64,000 bases of DNA from Paraburkholderia sp. BL9I2N2 (GTDB lineage: Bacteria; Pseudomonadota; Gammaproteobacteria; Burkholderiales; Burkholderiaceae), in NCBI RefSeq assembly GCF_004339745.1, contig NZ_SMGP01000001.1, positions 1,488,001 to 1,552,000 on the forward strand. Direction: 5' to 3'. Position 1 is the first letter of the stretch; each line of letters begins with the position of its first letter. The notes below the pieces were generated by a model. It worked only from the letters and a program-made list of their open reading frames with translations, was not told where the DNA came from and did not search any database. Below are positions 35,761 to 44,289 of this stretch, in pieces. The translations under genes and the position numbers were made by a program.

Positions 35761-35778
35761 GGCCCGCACTGGCGGGCC
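35761..35778. terminator. short hairpin between CMD and cupin genes
   Basis: GGCCCGC and GCGGGCC with an ACTG loop make a perfect 7-bp stem. No T run follows; possible attenuator or weak terminator. Confidence 0.35.
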
Positions 35779-35801
35779 GCGTTACTTGAGGACAAACTAT
35801 C

Positions 35802-36209
35802 ATGCTTCGTTTGAGAAATACGGCTCTGGCCGCGCTCGTCGTCGTGGGTGCGTCGTTGGGTGTGGCCCGCGCCGAGGCGCCCGCCGCAATCGTCACGCCG
35901 CTGATGACGCAGCCGCTTGACGACTATCCGGGCAAGGAAGCCCTGATGATCAGCGTCGAGTACCCACCGGGAGCGGCGGATCCCGTGCATCGGCATCATG
36001 CGCACGGTTTTATCTATGTCCTGGAAGGAACGATCGTGATGCAGGTCAAGGGCGGCAAGGCCGTCACGCTGACACCCGGACAGACCTTCTATGAAGGTCC
36101 AAACGATGTTCACACGGTTGGACGCAACGCAAGCCAGACCAAGCCGGCCAGGTTCATCGTGCTATTGCTGAAGGATAAGGGCGCGCCCGTTCTGGTTCCG
36201 GAGAAATAG
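35802..36209 (+). CDS. exported cupin protein
   Basis: A 135-residue protein with a signal peptide (MLRLRNTALAALVVVGASLG, cleavage near ARA-EA) and one cupin domain. Motif 1 is PVHRHHAHGFIYVLEGTIVM with several His ligands; motif 2 is FYEGPNDVHTVGRNAS. It is periplasmic. It lies 70 bases after the decarboxylase-family gene and may be in the same ECF41-linked unit. Reaction unknown. Confidence 0.88.
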   Translation: MLRLRNTALAALVVVGASLGVARAEAPAAIVTPLMTQPLDDYPGKEALMISVEYPPGAADPVHRHHAHGFIYVLEGTIVMQVKGGKAVTLTPGQTFYEGPNDVHTVGRNASQTKPARFIVLLLKDKGAPVLVPEK

Positions 36210-36252
36210 CCGCCTCTGCGCGCCGCATCCGGTTTAAAAAAATGGTGGACTG

Positions 36253-36279
36253 TGTCACAAACGGCAGCGCTGATACGTC
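36253..36279 (+). promoter_or_regulatory. ECF41-type promoter (TGTCACA-N16-CGTC)
   Basis: TGTCACA at 36253-36259, a 16-base spacer and CGTC at 36276-36279 match exactly the promoter consensus I recall for ECF41 sigma factors. It sits 1.2 kb from the ECF41 sigma gene and directly before the LysR gene. Confidence 0.75.
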
Positions 36280-36311
36280 TAGTCGCTATGGACTTCACGA
36301 ACCGCGCTTCC

Positions 36312-37322
36312 ATGTCAGACAACCCGCCACGCCGTCCCATCGCCGGCGCCGCCGACCCGTTCGCAAGCAGTTTTGCGACCAGCTACGCCGGCGTCGTTTC
36401 TTTTCTGGCCGTTGCCAACGAAGGCAGCTTTGCCCGCGCGGGCGATCGCCTCGGTATCGGCCGTTCCTCCGTTAGCCGCAACGTGCAGAAGCTCGAGGCC
36501 CAGCTCGACGCGCGCCTCTTCCTGCGCACAACGCGCAGCACGTCGTTGACGCGCGAGGGCGAGCTTTTCTACGAGAATTGCCAGCCCGGCATAGAGCGCA
36601 TCGCCCAGGCGCTGGAAGACATGCGGGAACTGCGCAACGGACCGCCTCGCGGCCATCTGCGCATCGTCTCGATGCCGGGCTTCGGCCGCAAGATCGTCGC
36701 GCCCCTGCTGCGGGGCTTTCATACGCGCTATCCCGAGATCGCCCTCGAACTGCTGCTGAACGATCGGCCCGCTGACTTCACGGCCGATCGCGTCGACGTT
36801 TCGTTTCACGACGGGCGCATGGAAGACAGCGGAATCGTGGCGCGCCAGCTGATTCCGATGCAGATGCTCGTGTGCGCGTCGCCGGCTTATGCACGACAAC
36901 ACGGGTTGCCGCGGCATGTCGATGAACTGGCGAGTCATCGCTGCATCAACTTCCTGACCGCGTCAGGCCGCATCAGTGAGTGGGAGTTCAAGGTCGACGG
37001 CCTCCCGCAGCGGCGCCAACCCGTCGCACAGCACATATTCAACGACCCGGATCTGATCGTGCAGGCGGTGCTGGACGGGCTCGGCGTTGCGCAGTTGCCG
37101 GCGTACCAGGTTTGCGACCTGCTGGGCGACGGGCAGTTGGTCAGTTGTCTCGCACAGCACGCGCCGGAAGATGGCGGCCACTACATCTGCTATCTCAGCC
37201 GCAAGCAACTGCCCGCGCGGGTCCGCGTGTTTGTCGACTATATGACCGAGCATACGAGAGCGCTCGACCTGCAGTGTCTGACCACGATCACGGCGCGATC
37301 GTCGTTGTCGACGGTCGAATGA
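36312..37322 (+). CDS. LysR-family transcriptional regulator
   Basis: A 336-residue LysR regulator. The helix-turn-helix is SFARAGDRLGIGRSSVSRNV with KLEAQLDARLFLRTTRSTSL after it; the effector domain follows. Candidate starts are GTG 36252, ATG 36288 and ATG 36312. The ECF41-type promoter overlaps the first, so 36288 or 36312 is more likely; no strong ribosome binding site decides. It precedes an NAD(P)-binding protein gene and an Ohr-like gene on the same strand, which it may control. Confidence 0.88.
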   Translation: MSDNPPRRPIAGAADPFASSFATSYAGVVSFLAVANEGSFARAGDRLGIGRSSVSRNVQKLEAQLDARLFLRTTRSTSLTREGELFYENCQPGIERIAQALEDMRELRNGPPRGHLRIVSMPGFGRKIVAPLLRGFHTRYPEIALELLLNDRPADFTADRVDVSFHDGRMEDSGIVARQLIPMQMLVCASPAYARQHGLPRHVDELASHRCINFLTASGRISEWEFKVDGLPQRRQPVAQHIFNDPDLIVQAVLDGLGVAQLPAYQVCDLLGDGQLVSCLAQHAPEDGGHYICYLSRKQLPARVRVFVDYMTEHTRALDLQCLTTITARSSLSTVE

Positions 37323-37560
37323 CGGCATCCGAACGACCTTGTATTGATGCTCGTCATGCAACACGGTGCGTCCCGCTGCGGCCCTACCGCATGACGCAGT
37401 GCATGCCTACCATGCTTTCTGTACGGACGGCGCGCGAATCGCGGCCCGTCCGGCACAGCACCGGCAAACCCATCCGCACCTTCCGCACTGCGATGCAAAG
37501 CCGGGAGTCGAACAAATGGCGGCGGCGCGAGAGCCGCGCGCAAGCTCATGGAGAGACATC

Positions 37561-38316
37561 GTGAAGATCGTCGTGATTGGTGGCACGGGACTCATCGGCA
37601 GTAAAGTCGTCAAGAATCTGCGCGCGCGCGGTCATGCGGTCGTTGCCGCGTCGCCCGCATCGGGCGTGAACACAATCACTGGCGAAGGCCTGAAGGAGGC
37701 GTTGGCGGGCGCGAATGTCGTGGTCGATCTGGCCAATTCACCGTCGTTCGAAGATGCCGCCGTGCTCGAGTTCTTCGAGACGGCCGGACGCAATCTGTTT
37801 GCGGCGGAGATTGCCGCGGGCGTACAGCATCACGTCGCGCTTTCTGTCGTCGGCACCGACAGGCTCGCGGAAAGCGGCTATTTCCGCGGCAAGATCGCTC
37901 AGGAAAAGCTGATCCGCGAATCGGGCGTGCCGTACACGATCGTCCATTCAACCCAGTTCTTCGAGTTTCTTGGCGGCATCGCGCAATCGGGTAGCGACGG
38001 CCAGACCATCAGGCTGTCTCCGGCATTCTTCCAGCCGATCGCATCGGATGATGTGGCGGCAGCCGTCGCGGACTTTGCGGCGGGCGAACCGCGCAACGGC
38101 ATCGCGGAGATTGCGGGCCCGGAACGCGTGCGGCTCGCCGACATGGTGCAGCGTTTCCTCCTGGCGACGCACGATTCGCGCAAGGTCACCGAAGACCCAC
38201 AGGCCCGTTATTTCGGCGCAAGGTTGCAGGACGACACGCTCGTCCCGGGCGCCAATCCGCGTCTCGGTACGATGAGCTTCGAGGCGTGGTTCGCCCAGAC
38301 GCAAGCCGCGAAATAA
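37561..38316 (+). CDS. NmrA-like NAD(P)-binding protein (atypical SDR)
   Basis: A 251-residue atypical short-chain dehydrogenase. The start is GTG at 37561 with GGAGA upstream, so the Rossmann motif VIGGTGLIGSKVVKNLRARG lies at the N-terminus. The segment HVALSVVGTDRLAESGYFRG and the YTIVHSTQFFEF region match NmrA-like epimerase/oxidoreductases. Epimerase/oxidoreductase proteins are one class of known ECF41-partner genes. Substrate unknown. Confidence 0.87.
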   Translation: MKIVVIGGTGLIGSKVVKNLRARGHAVVAASPASGVNTITGEGLKEALAGANVVVDLANSPSFEDAAVLEFFETAGRNLFAAEIAAGVQHHVALSVVGTDRLAESGYFRGKIAQEKLIRESGVPYTIVHSTQFFEFLGGIAQSGSDGQTIRLSPAFFQPIASDDVAAAVADFAAGEPRNGIAEIAGPERVRLADMVQRFLLATHDSRKVTEDPQARYFGARLQDDTLVPGANPRLGTMSFEAWFAQTQAAK

Positions 38317-38339
38317 GCCACGAGACGACGAGGCGCGCC

Positions 38340-38855
38340 ATGACCACGTTGCGTCCACCGCCGCTGACGCTGCTCGACAAGTATCACGGGCGCGACCTCC
38401 AAACGCTGTATTCGGCCACCGTCACCGTAACAGGCGGGGACGCGGGGCACGGGCGCGCGTCGGGCATCGCCCGTTCTGACGACGGCAATCTCGTAGTCCA
38501 TTTGCGATTGCCGAAGGCGCTGGGCGGGCCTGGTGGCGGCACCAATCCCGAGCAACCGTTTGCGGCGGGTTACGCGGCCTGCTTTCATGGCGCGCTGAGT
38601 CTGCTTGCGGCACAGGCGAGCGTTGCGATTCCCGATGCCTCGGTGCAAGTCACCGTCGATTTTGGCCGTGACCCGATGGACGGTCTGTTCATTCTGAGCG
38701 CGCAGACCCGTGTTCGCTTGCCAGGTGTCGAGCGTGTTGTCGCCGAAGAACTGGTTCGCAACACCGAACGCTTTTGCCCTTACACCAAGATGGCGCGGCA
38801 GGGAATCGAGAATGTCGTCGCGCTGGTGCAGCAGGATGATGCCGGGGAATCGTGA
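38340..38855 (+). CDS. OsmC/Ohr family hydroperoxide reductase-like protein
   Basis: A 171-residue OsmC-fold protein resembling organic hydroperoxide resistance protein Ohr. Both redox cysteines are present: GYAACFHGAL (about residue 80) and ERFCPYTKMA (about residue 142). Ohr usually has CPYS at the second site; here it is CPYT. The N-terminus is about 25 residues longer than a typical Ohr. It starts 23 bases after the NmrA-like gene, probably the same transcript. It would reduce organic peroxides with dihydrolipoamide or a thiol. Confidence 0.88.
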   Translation: MTTLRPPPLTLLDKYHGRDLQTLYSATVTVTGGDAGHGRASGIARSDDGNLVVHLRLPKALGGPGGGTNPEQPFAAGYAACFHGALSLLAAQASVAIPDASVQVTVDFGRDPMDGLFILSAQTRVRLPGVERVVAEELVRNTERFCPYTKMARQGIENVVALVQQDDAGES

Positions 38856-38979
38856 TGCTGCGAGAAGATTCTCAGAGGTTGTCGCCACCGTCGAGGATTC
38901 TTTGCTCGATGACGTTCCAGCAGGAATAAATTCAGTGGTCCAACAGCACGAAAGAGGGCGCCGCGGCGTCATTTTTTGT

Positions 38980-40450
38980 TTACTGCTCTTTAGTGCCAGT
39001 CGGCGTGGCGGATTCGGCGAACTCACGCGCCCGGATGAGCGCTTTGCTGATGTCGGCCAATACTTTGTCGCGGTCCGCGTCGTTCTGCTGCCGTAACGCG
39101 AACGACGGATGATAGGTGGCGATGCCCCAGCCGCCTTCCACTTTGAACGGCGCGTCAAGATGGTCTCTCAGGCTGACCTTGCCACGCAACAGGGCGGTGA
39201 GCGCCGTAGCGCCAAGCGCGACGATCACCGCCGGGCGCACCGTGCGCAACTCACGTTCGAGCCAGTAAGAACACGCTTCGATCTCGCGCTGTCCCGGCGT
39301 TTTGTGCAACCTGCGTTTGCCGCGGGGTTCCCATTTGAAATGCTTCACCGCGTTGGTCAGATAAATCTGGTCGCGCGATAGCCCGGCGCGCGTGATCGCT
39401 ATCGTCAGCAATTGCCCCGCCGGCCCGACGAACGGTTGACCACTCAGATCTTCCTGATCGCCGGGCTGCTCGCCGATCAGCATGATGCGCGCGCGGCTCG
39501 GCCCCGAACTGCCGACAGCTTGCGTCGCATTACGCCACAGGTCGCAACGCCGGCATGCATCGAGCGACGAAGGTTGATCGCGGACCGGTTGCGCCATGTC
39601 CGCTTCGATCGGAATGGTTTTGCCGCTCAGTGCGCCGACGCCGCTCGCCTGCGCCACGCGGCGCGCGCCGTTTTTCGCTTCACTGATTATGGCGGGGATC
39701 AGATGGCCCTCCGGCAAGCCTTTCCAGAAGCGTACCGGCATGTGCTGCTCGAGCGCCGCTTCGTTCAGTCGCGCCGGATTGAACGTGCTGCGGTAATAGG
39801 CGAGCCACAACGCCTCGGCTTCGTCCGCGGTATCGCGACGATGGTCGCCGGGCAGGGCGCGGCGTTGCTCCAGATGCAGTTGCTGACCGTCCCAGAAGGC
39901 CGCGCCGCGCGGCGTCGTGATCATCCAGGTCGAGCGTCCCATGCGTTGCGCAAAATGTTCCGCGGCCCACGCGAGGACATCATGCTCGGGCTCGTACCAG
40001 GCGATGTATTCTGGTGTTTGCACCGCTGACGCCGACGCTGACGTCTGCTTGCGAAACCGCACGTACGCGATCATGTCGTGCTTGGCACGCCGCACGCTTT
40101 TCGCCATGCGATGGAGTTGTGCTCCATGCGTGTGCTGCCGAGGCGACCGAGCGGTCGCCGTGTTGCCAACGCCACAGCACCTTGTATAAAAACGCCCAGC
40201 GCTGTGATTCGCGATACAGCGCGGCGTCTTGCAATAGCGCTGCCAGTTCCTTTGAAACATGCACGGCAGAGGGTCGGGGCTCCGCTGCTTGGGATGTCGC
40301 GCCATAGTCGAACAGCGCCTGCTCTTGCGACGACTCAGGTTCCTGCTTGACGCGCCATTCGATCGTCTCCGGCGCGAGGCCTTCGCCCAAAGCGCCAAGC
40401 GACGCGGCGCGCCACGCGGCGAAATGATCTTCGATAACGATGGAACGCAT
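38980..40450 (-). pseudogene. TIGR03915-type (DUF4130) / UdgX fusion, frameshifted near 40110-40140
   Basis: A fusion of an N-terminal putative DNA-metabolism domain and a C-terminal UdgX domain. The start MRSIVIEDHFAAWRAASLGA is in one frame to GDRSVASAA. From HGAQLHRMAKSVRRAKHDMI to the end it is in another. The 1471-base span is one base over a multiple of three; one extra base near 40110-40140 explains this, and repair gives about 489 residues. The UdgX part is complete: CRRC, GEQPGDQEDLSGQPFVGPAG, KRRLHKTPGQREIEAC and TYHPSFALR. It starts 9 bases after the radical SAM gene, under the same LexA box. It may be a real null allele, programmed shifting or a sequencing error. Confidence 0.85.
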
Positions 40451-40459
40451 CGCGACGCG

Positions 40460-41668
40460 TCACAACAACGCCAGTTGCACCGGCGGCGCCAACACCCGGC
40501 GCAATCGCGCCGACGACGCGTCATGCAGCGCCGCGCGATAGTCCTGCGTCACGACGAACGGCATGATCTTCTCCAGCGGACAACGCAGCCGCACGAGGTC
40601 CTCGTAGCGCACACGCCGCGAACGCCGTAGCTCGACCAGGCGTTTCGCGTTGCGCATGCCGATGCCCGGCACACGCGCGATCATGCGCAGCGGCGCGCGG
40701 TTCAGGTCGACCGGAAACTGCTCGCGATGCGCCAACGCCCACGCGAGCTTCGGATCGATATCGAGCGAGAGGTTGCCGGGTTGTTCGAACAGCTCATCCG
40801 CACTGAAGCCGTAGCCGCGCATCAGGAAATCGGCCTGATACAGGCGATGCTCGCGTAACAACGGCGGCGCCTGAGCGGGCAATGCGGAAGGGCTATCGGG
40901 AATCGGGCTGAAGGCGGAGTAGTACACGCGCTTGAGCTTGTACGCTCCGTAGAGCGTCGCGGCGGTTTGCAAGATCGTGCTGTCGTTCGTCTGATCCGCG
41001 CCGACGATCATCTGCGTGCTTTGACCCGCTGGCGTGAACTTCGGCGCTCTGGCGTCGCTATGCGCCTCTTCCTGCGCAAGACGGATCGAACCCATGGCGA
41101 GTTTGATGGTGCGGACGTTCTTTTCCGGCGCGAGCCGCGCGAGGCTGCCGTCGGTGGGCAGTTCGATGTTCACGCTCAAGCGGTCGGCATAGCGCCCGGC
41201 TTGCGCAATCAATTGCGGATCGGCGTCGGGAATCGTCTTCAGATGAAGATAGCCGCGAAACTGATGATCCTCGCGCAAAGACTGGGCGACGCGCACGAGC
41301 TGTTCCATCGTGTAGTTCGATGACCGAATGATTCCGGAACTCAGAAACAGTCCGTCGATGTAATTGCGCCGATAGAAATCCAGCGTCAGTTCGACGACCT
41401 CCTCGGGCGTGAAGCGTGCGCGCGGCACGTTGCTCGAGCGCCGGTTGACGCAGTACTGACAGTCGTACAAACAGAAATTGGTGAGCAGAATTTTCAGCAG
41501 CGAGACGCAGCGCCCGTCTGGCGTGAAACTATGGCAAATGCCCGCGCCGGTGCTCGCGCCCAGACCGGCAATGCCGCGCGAGCCGCGCTTGGGTGCGCCG
41601 CTGCTTGCGCAGGACGCGTCGTACTTCGCCGCGTCGGCCAATACTTCCAGCTTTTTGAGCAGTTCCAC
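40460..41668 (-). CDS. putative DNA modification/repair radical SAM protein (TIGR03916 type)
   Basis: A 402-residue radical SAM enzyme. The GTG start at 41668 gives VELLKKLEVLADAAKYDASC, the family N-terminus; the frame upstream is not protein-like. The 4Fe-4S/SAM motif CLYDCQYC is at about residue 63, and a helix-hairpin-helix DNA-binding motif (RVPGIGMRNAKRLVELRR) lies near residue 325. A LexA box sits 12 bases before the start. It is followed at once by the DUF4130-type/UdgX fusion gene, its constant partner in bacteria. Probable role: recognising or altering damaged bases in DNA; the reaction is not known. Confidence 0.9.
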   Translation of the reverse strand: MELLKKLEVLADAAKYDASCASSGAPKRGSRGIAGLGASTGAGICHSFTPDGRCVSLLKILLTNFCLYDCQYCVNRRSSNVPRARFTPEEVVELTLDFYRRNYIDGLFLSSGIIRSSNYTMEQLVRVAQSLREDHQFRGYLHLKTIPDADPQLIAQAGRYADRLSVNIELPTDGSLARLAPEKNVRTIKLAMGSIRLAQEEAHSDARAPKFTPAGQSTQMIVGADQTNDSTILQTAATLYGAYKLKRVYYSAFSPIPDSPSALPAQAPPLLREHRLYQADFLMRGYGFSADELFEQPGNLSLDIDPKLAWALAHREQFPVDLNRAPLRMIARVPGIGMRNAKRLVELRRSRRVRYEDLVRLRCPLEKIMPFVVTQDYRAALHDASSARLRRVLAPPVQLALL

Positions 41669-41982
41669 GTTGCCGCCAATACTGTATGGATGTACAGTAT
41701 TGTACGTGGGCGGGTCGTGACTGCAAGCGGTTTTTAATGAGAAGCGGGCGTTGATCACGGGGCGCGTCCGGTGAACAAACGGGGCGAGCAGAAGCAATAG
41801 AACGGGAATCGGGCGTATGCCGAATGGCGTTGCGTTTGCTTGCAGCGGCGCGATGGGATTAATAACAAGACGATCGCGGAACCTCGCACCGGCGAGCGGT
41901 CTGAATAGATCAAGTACGCGGGTGAGCCCGCACAATGAACGGAGATTCATCTACATGCCGGCTTTATCCGGTCAGGAACGCC
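41669..41982. other. intergenic region between radical SAM and RNA-ligase-like genes
   Basis: 314 bases between divergent genes. It contains the LexA box at its left end; the rest shows no gene. Confidence 0.5.
41680..41699. promoter_or_regulatory. LexA (SOS) box
   Basis: TACTGTATGGATGTACAGTA is a perfect 7-bp inverted repeat with the CTGT-N8-ACAG core of proteobacterial LexA boxes. It lies 12 bases upstream of the radical SAM start, so LexA would block this operon until DNA damage. Confidence 0.85.
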
Positions 41983-42588
41983 ATGCCTGAACAACTCTGG
42001 CTGCCTGGGCTCGAGGCGCCGCCAACGCCCACAGACGGTCTGTTCTTCGCCGTGTTTCCCGATGCCACGACAGCGGCCAGCATCGCGAAGCTCGCGCAAC
42101 AGCTTTGCGGGGAGACGCGCGCGCGGAGTAAGCCGCTTGCGGCGGGCCGTCTGCATGTCACCTTGCATCATCTGGGAAATTTCGCGGGCGGTTTGCCGCA
42201 GGAGCGAGTCGACGCGGCGATGCAGGCGGCCGCCTCGATCAAAATGGAGCCGTTCAGCGTCGAATTCGACACGGCGGTCAGCTTTGCGTCGAAGCCGCGA
42301 CCGGGACCGCTGGTGCTGGGCGGAGGCGAGGGCGTCGCTGGCCTGCACATGCTGCACGGCGCTTTGGGCCATGCATTGCAGGACGCTGGTTTGGGGGACC
42401 ACGCAGTCTCATCGGCTTCGCGCTACATACCGCATGTCACACTGGCGTACGGCATGCCATGGGCCGCGGCGCGTCCCGTTGACCCGATATGCTGGAACGT
42501 GCGTGAGTTTGCGTTGATGCACAGTTTGCTCGGGCGTACGCGGCATGTCGCGTTGGCTCGATGGACTTTAGCGGGCGCCGAGTCATAG
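41983..42588 (+). CDS. thpR: 2'-5' RNA ligase family protein
   Basis: A 201-residue 2H-phosphoesterase. The two catalytic HxTx motifs are visible as RLHVTLHHLGNF (about residue 58) and YIPHVTLAYG (about residue 145). In E. coli the enzyme hydrolyses or joins 2'-5' bonds and cyclic phosphates of RNA. The ATG at 41983 has AGGAACG before it; an ATG 16 codons earlier is possible. It is divergent from the SOS-regulated radical SAM gene. Confidence 0.88.
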   Translation: MPEQLWLPGLEAPPTPTDGLFFAVFPDATTAASIAKLAQQLCGETRARSKPLAAGRLHVTLHHLGNFAGGLPQERVDAAMQAAASIKMEPFSVEFDTAVSFASKPRPGPLVLGGGEGVAGLHMLHGALGHALQDAGLGDHAVSSASRYIPHVTLAYGMPWAAARPVDPICWNVREFALMHSLLGRTRHVALARWTLAGAES

Positions 42589-42631
42589 CGCGCATCGCCC
42601 AAGGTAACGGCGGCGTGTCGATCGCGCCGGG

Positions 42632-42877
42632 CTAGAACCGCATGCCCGTCGCGCAACCGCCGGCGAAGCCGCCACCGCTGCCGCCTGCGCCGCCGCAGAA
42701 CACGCCACAACCGGATAGCGCGAGCGACATGGCCACGGCGGCTAGCGTTGCGCGCAATCTCGGTTTGAGAATGCGTTCGCCGAGGTGTGTGAGATCGGGA
42801 GCGGCATGCGGGCTGATGCCGGCGTCGAAACCGATGGTGGCGCAGGTAAGGCTTGAGTTGGTCATTCGGGATTTCAT
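42632..42877 (-). CDS. small Gly/Cys-rich lipoprotein
   Basis: An 81-residue protein with a lipoprotein signal in its second half: ATLAAVAMSLALSGC followed by GVFCGGAGGSGGGFAGGCAT. The mature part is only about 25 residues, Gly-rich with extra Cys. The leading 40 residues before the signal are unusually long, so the true start may lie further in. Located between thpR and DUF1992 genes. Function unknown. Confidence 0.55.
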   Translation of the reverse strand: MKSRMTNSSLTCATIGFDAGISPHAAPDLTHLGERILKPRLRATLAAVAMSLALSGCGVFCGGAGGSGGGFAGGCATGMRF

Positions 42878-43127
42878 AACGTCAATGGCTTAGGGGAGCG
42901 GAGAGCAAAGGCGCGAACGGCGTCGTTCGTCGCAAGTCTTCTGTCAGGTTTGTGCGGAGAAAAAGGGGCGGCATGCGGCACGGCCGCGAATCGCTGAGGC
43001 TAGCGCACGACCCTATGTCCCTCAAATACGCGGAATCTGAAAACGTAGGAGGTTTCGTCGGTTCGAGAAGCGGAACGATCGTGCGCTCCCTGATAGAATG
43101 CTTGGGCCGCAACGTAGTGGATTGCAG

Positions 43128-43529
43128 ATGAAATTGCTTGATGCGTTAGTCGAACAGCGTATTGCCGCCGCCGCCGCGCGAGGCGAGTTCGACGAGTTAC
43201 CTGGCGCGGGCGCGCCGCTGTCGCTGGACGACGATGCTCTGGTCCCCGAAGAAGTGCGCGTCGCCAACCGGATTTTGAAGAATGCGGGCTTCGTGCCGCC
43301 CGCTGTCGAGCAGTTGCGCGCGTTGCGCGACCTGCAAGCGGAGTTGAATGCCGTGAGCGACCAGGCTACCCGTTGCCGTCTCCAGGCGCGCATGCTGGCG
43401 CTGGATATGGCACTTGAATCATTGCGTGGCGGGCCACTGGTTCTGCCGCGCGAGTACTGCCGGCGCATTGCCGAGCGGCTGTCCGAGCGCGCCGGTAACC
43501 TCAATACGGCAGACGCGGGTTCGCAGTGA
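43128..43529 (+). CDS. DUF1992 (DnaJ-like family) protein
   Basis: A 133-residue DUF1992 protein. The family pattern LLDALVEQRIAAAAARGEFD, LPGAGAPLSLDDDALVPEE and RVANRILKNAGFVPP is clear. Such proteins are often annotated DnaJ-related, though no J-domain HPD is present. It overlaps tadA by 4 bases (GTGA), so the two are translationally coupled. Role unknown. Confidence 0.88.
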   Translation: MKLLDALVEQRIAAAAARGEFDELPGAGAPLSLDDDALVPEEVRVANRILKNAGFVPPAVEQLRALRDLQAELNAVSDQATRCRLQARMLALDMALESLRGGPLVLPREYCRRIAERLSERAGNLNTADAGSQ

Positions 43530-44251
43530 GCGAGCCGCTTGCCCACGCCGCCTTGCCGGATTCGGATTCTGTCGAGTCTCGCGATGTGCTAAATGTGCAG
43601 GGTTCTCAGGCCTCGATCAGCGGTGTCGCTGAATTGACTGCGGCCGATGCGAGCGCTGCCGGTGCCTTCGCGAGTTCAGATCCCACGCTTGGCGAGCCGT
43701 CCATATTTCCCGCTGTTCCCGAAGTCCCGGAGCGCGATCGCCGCTTCATGGCGCTGGCGCAAGCCGCCGCCGAAGAAGCACGCGCTGCCGGCGAAGTGCC
43801 CGTCGGCGCAGTCCTCGTGCGCGGCGACGAAGTCATCGCCACAGGTTTTAATCACCCGATCGGCGGGCACGACCCGTCGGCACATGCGGAAATGGCCGCG
43901 TTGCGCGCCGCGGCGCAGGCCGTCGAGAACTACCGTCTGCCGGGCTGCGAACTCTACGTGACCCTGGAGCCGTGCCTGATGTGCGCGGGCGCGATCATGC
44001 ACGCGCGCATCGCCCGTGTCGTGTTCGGGGCGCGCGATCCGAAAACCGGCGCGTGCGGCAGTGTCGTCGATGCCTTCGCGAATCCGCAGTTGAATCATCA
44101 CACCACGGTGATCGGCGGCGTGCTCGAAAATGAATGTGGCGCCGCGCTCAAGTCGTTTTTTTGCCGAGCGGCGGCGCGCGAGCCGCGCAGCACGCGCGGC
44201 GGCACGCGCCGACGCAGGCAGCGAACCGGACAACGAACCGGGTCCGGCTGA
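43526..44251 (+). CDS. tadA: tRNA adenosine(34) deaminase
   Basis: A 241-residue zinc deaminase that makes inosine at tRNA-Arg wobble position 34. The catalytic HAEMAALRAA and zinc-binding EPCLMCAGAIMHARI motifs are present. Compared with the usual 150-170 residues it has an N-terminal extension of about 65 residues and a basic C-terminal tail (RRRRQRTGQR). The GTG start overlaps the DUF1992 stop. It is an essential housekeeping gene in most bacteria. Confidence 0.93.
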   Translation: MSEPLAHAALPDSDSVESRDVLNVQGSQASISGVAELTAADASAAGAFASSDPTLGEPSIFPAVPEVPERDRRFMALAQAAAEEARAAGEVPVGAVLVRGDEVIATGFNHPIGGHDPSAHAEMAALRAAAQAVENYRLPGCELYVTLEPCLMCAGAIMHARIARVVFGARDPKTGACGSVVDAFANPQLNHHTTVIGGVLENECGAALKSFFCRAAAREPRSTRGGTRRRRQRTGQRTGSG

Positions 44252-44289
44252 GTCGCTCTAAAACAACAACGTCCAACAAGGTCTTGCCA

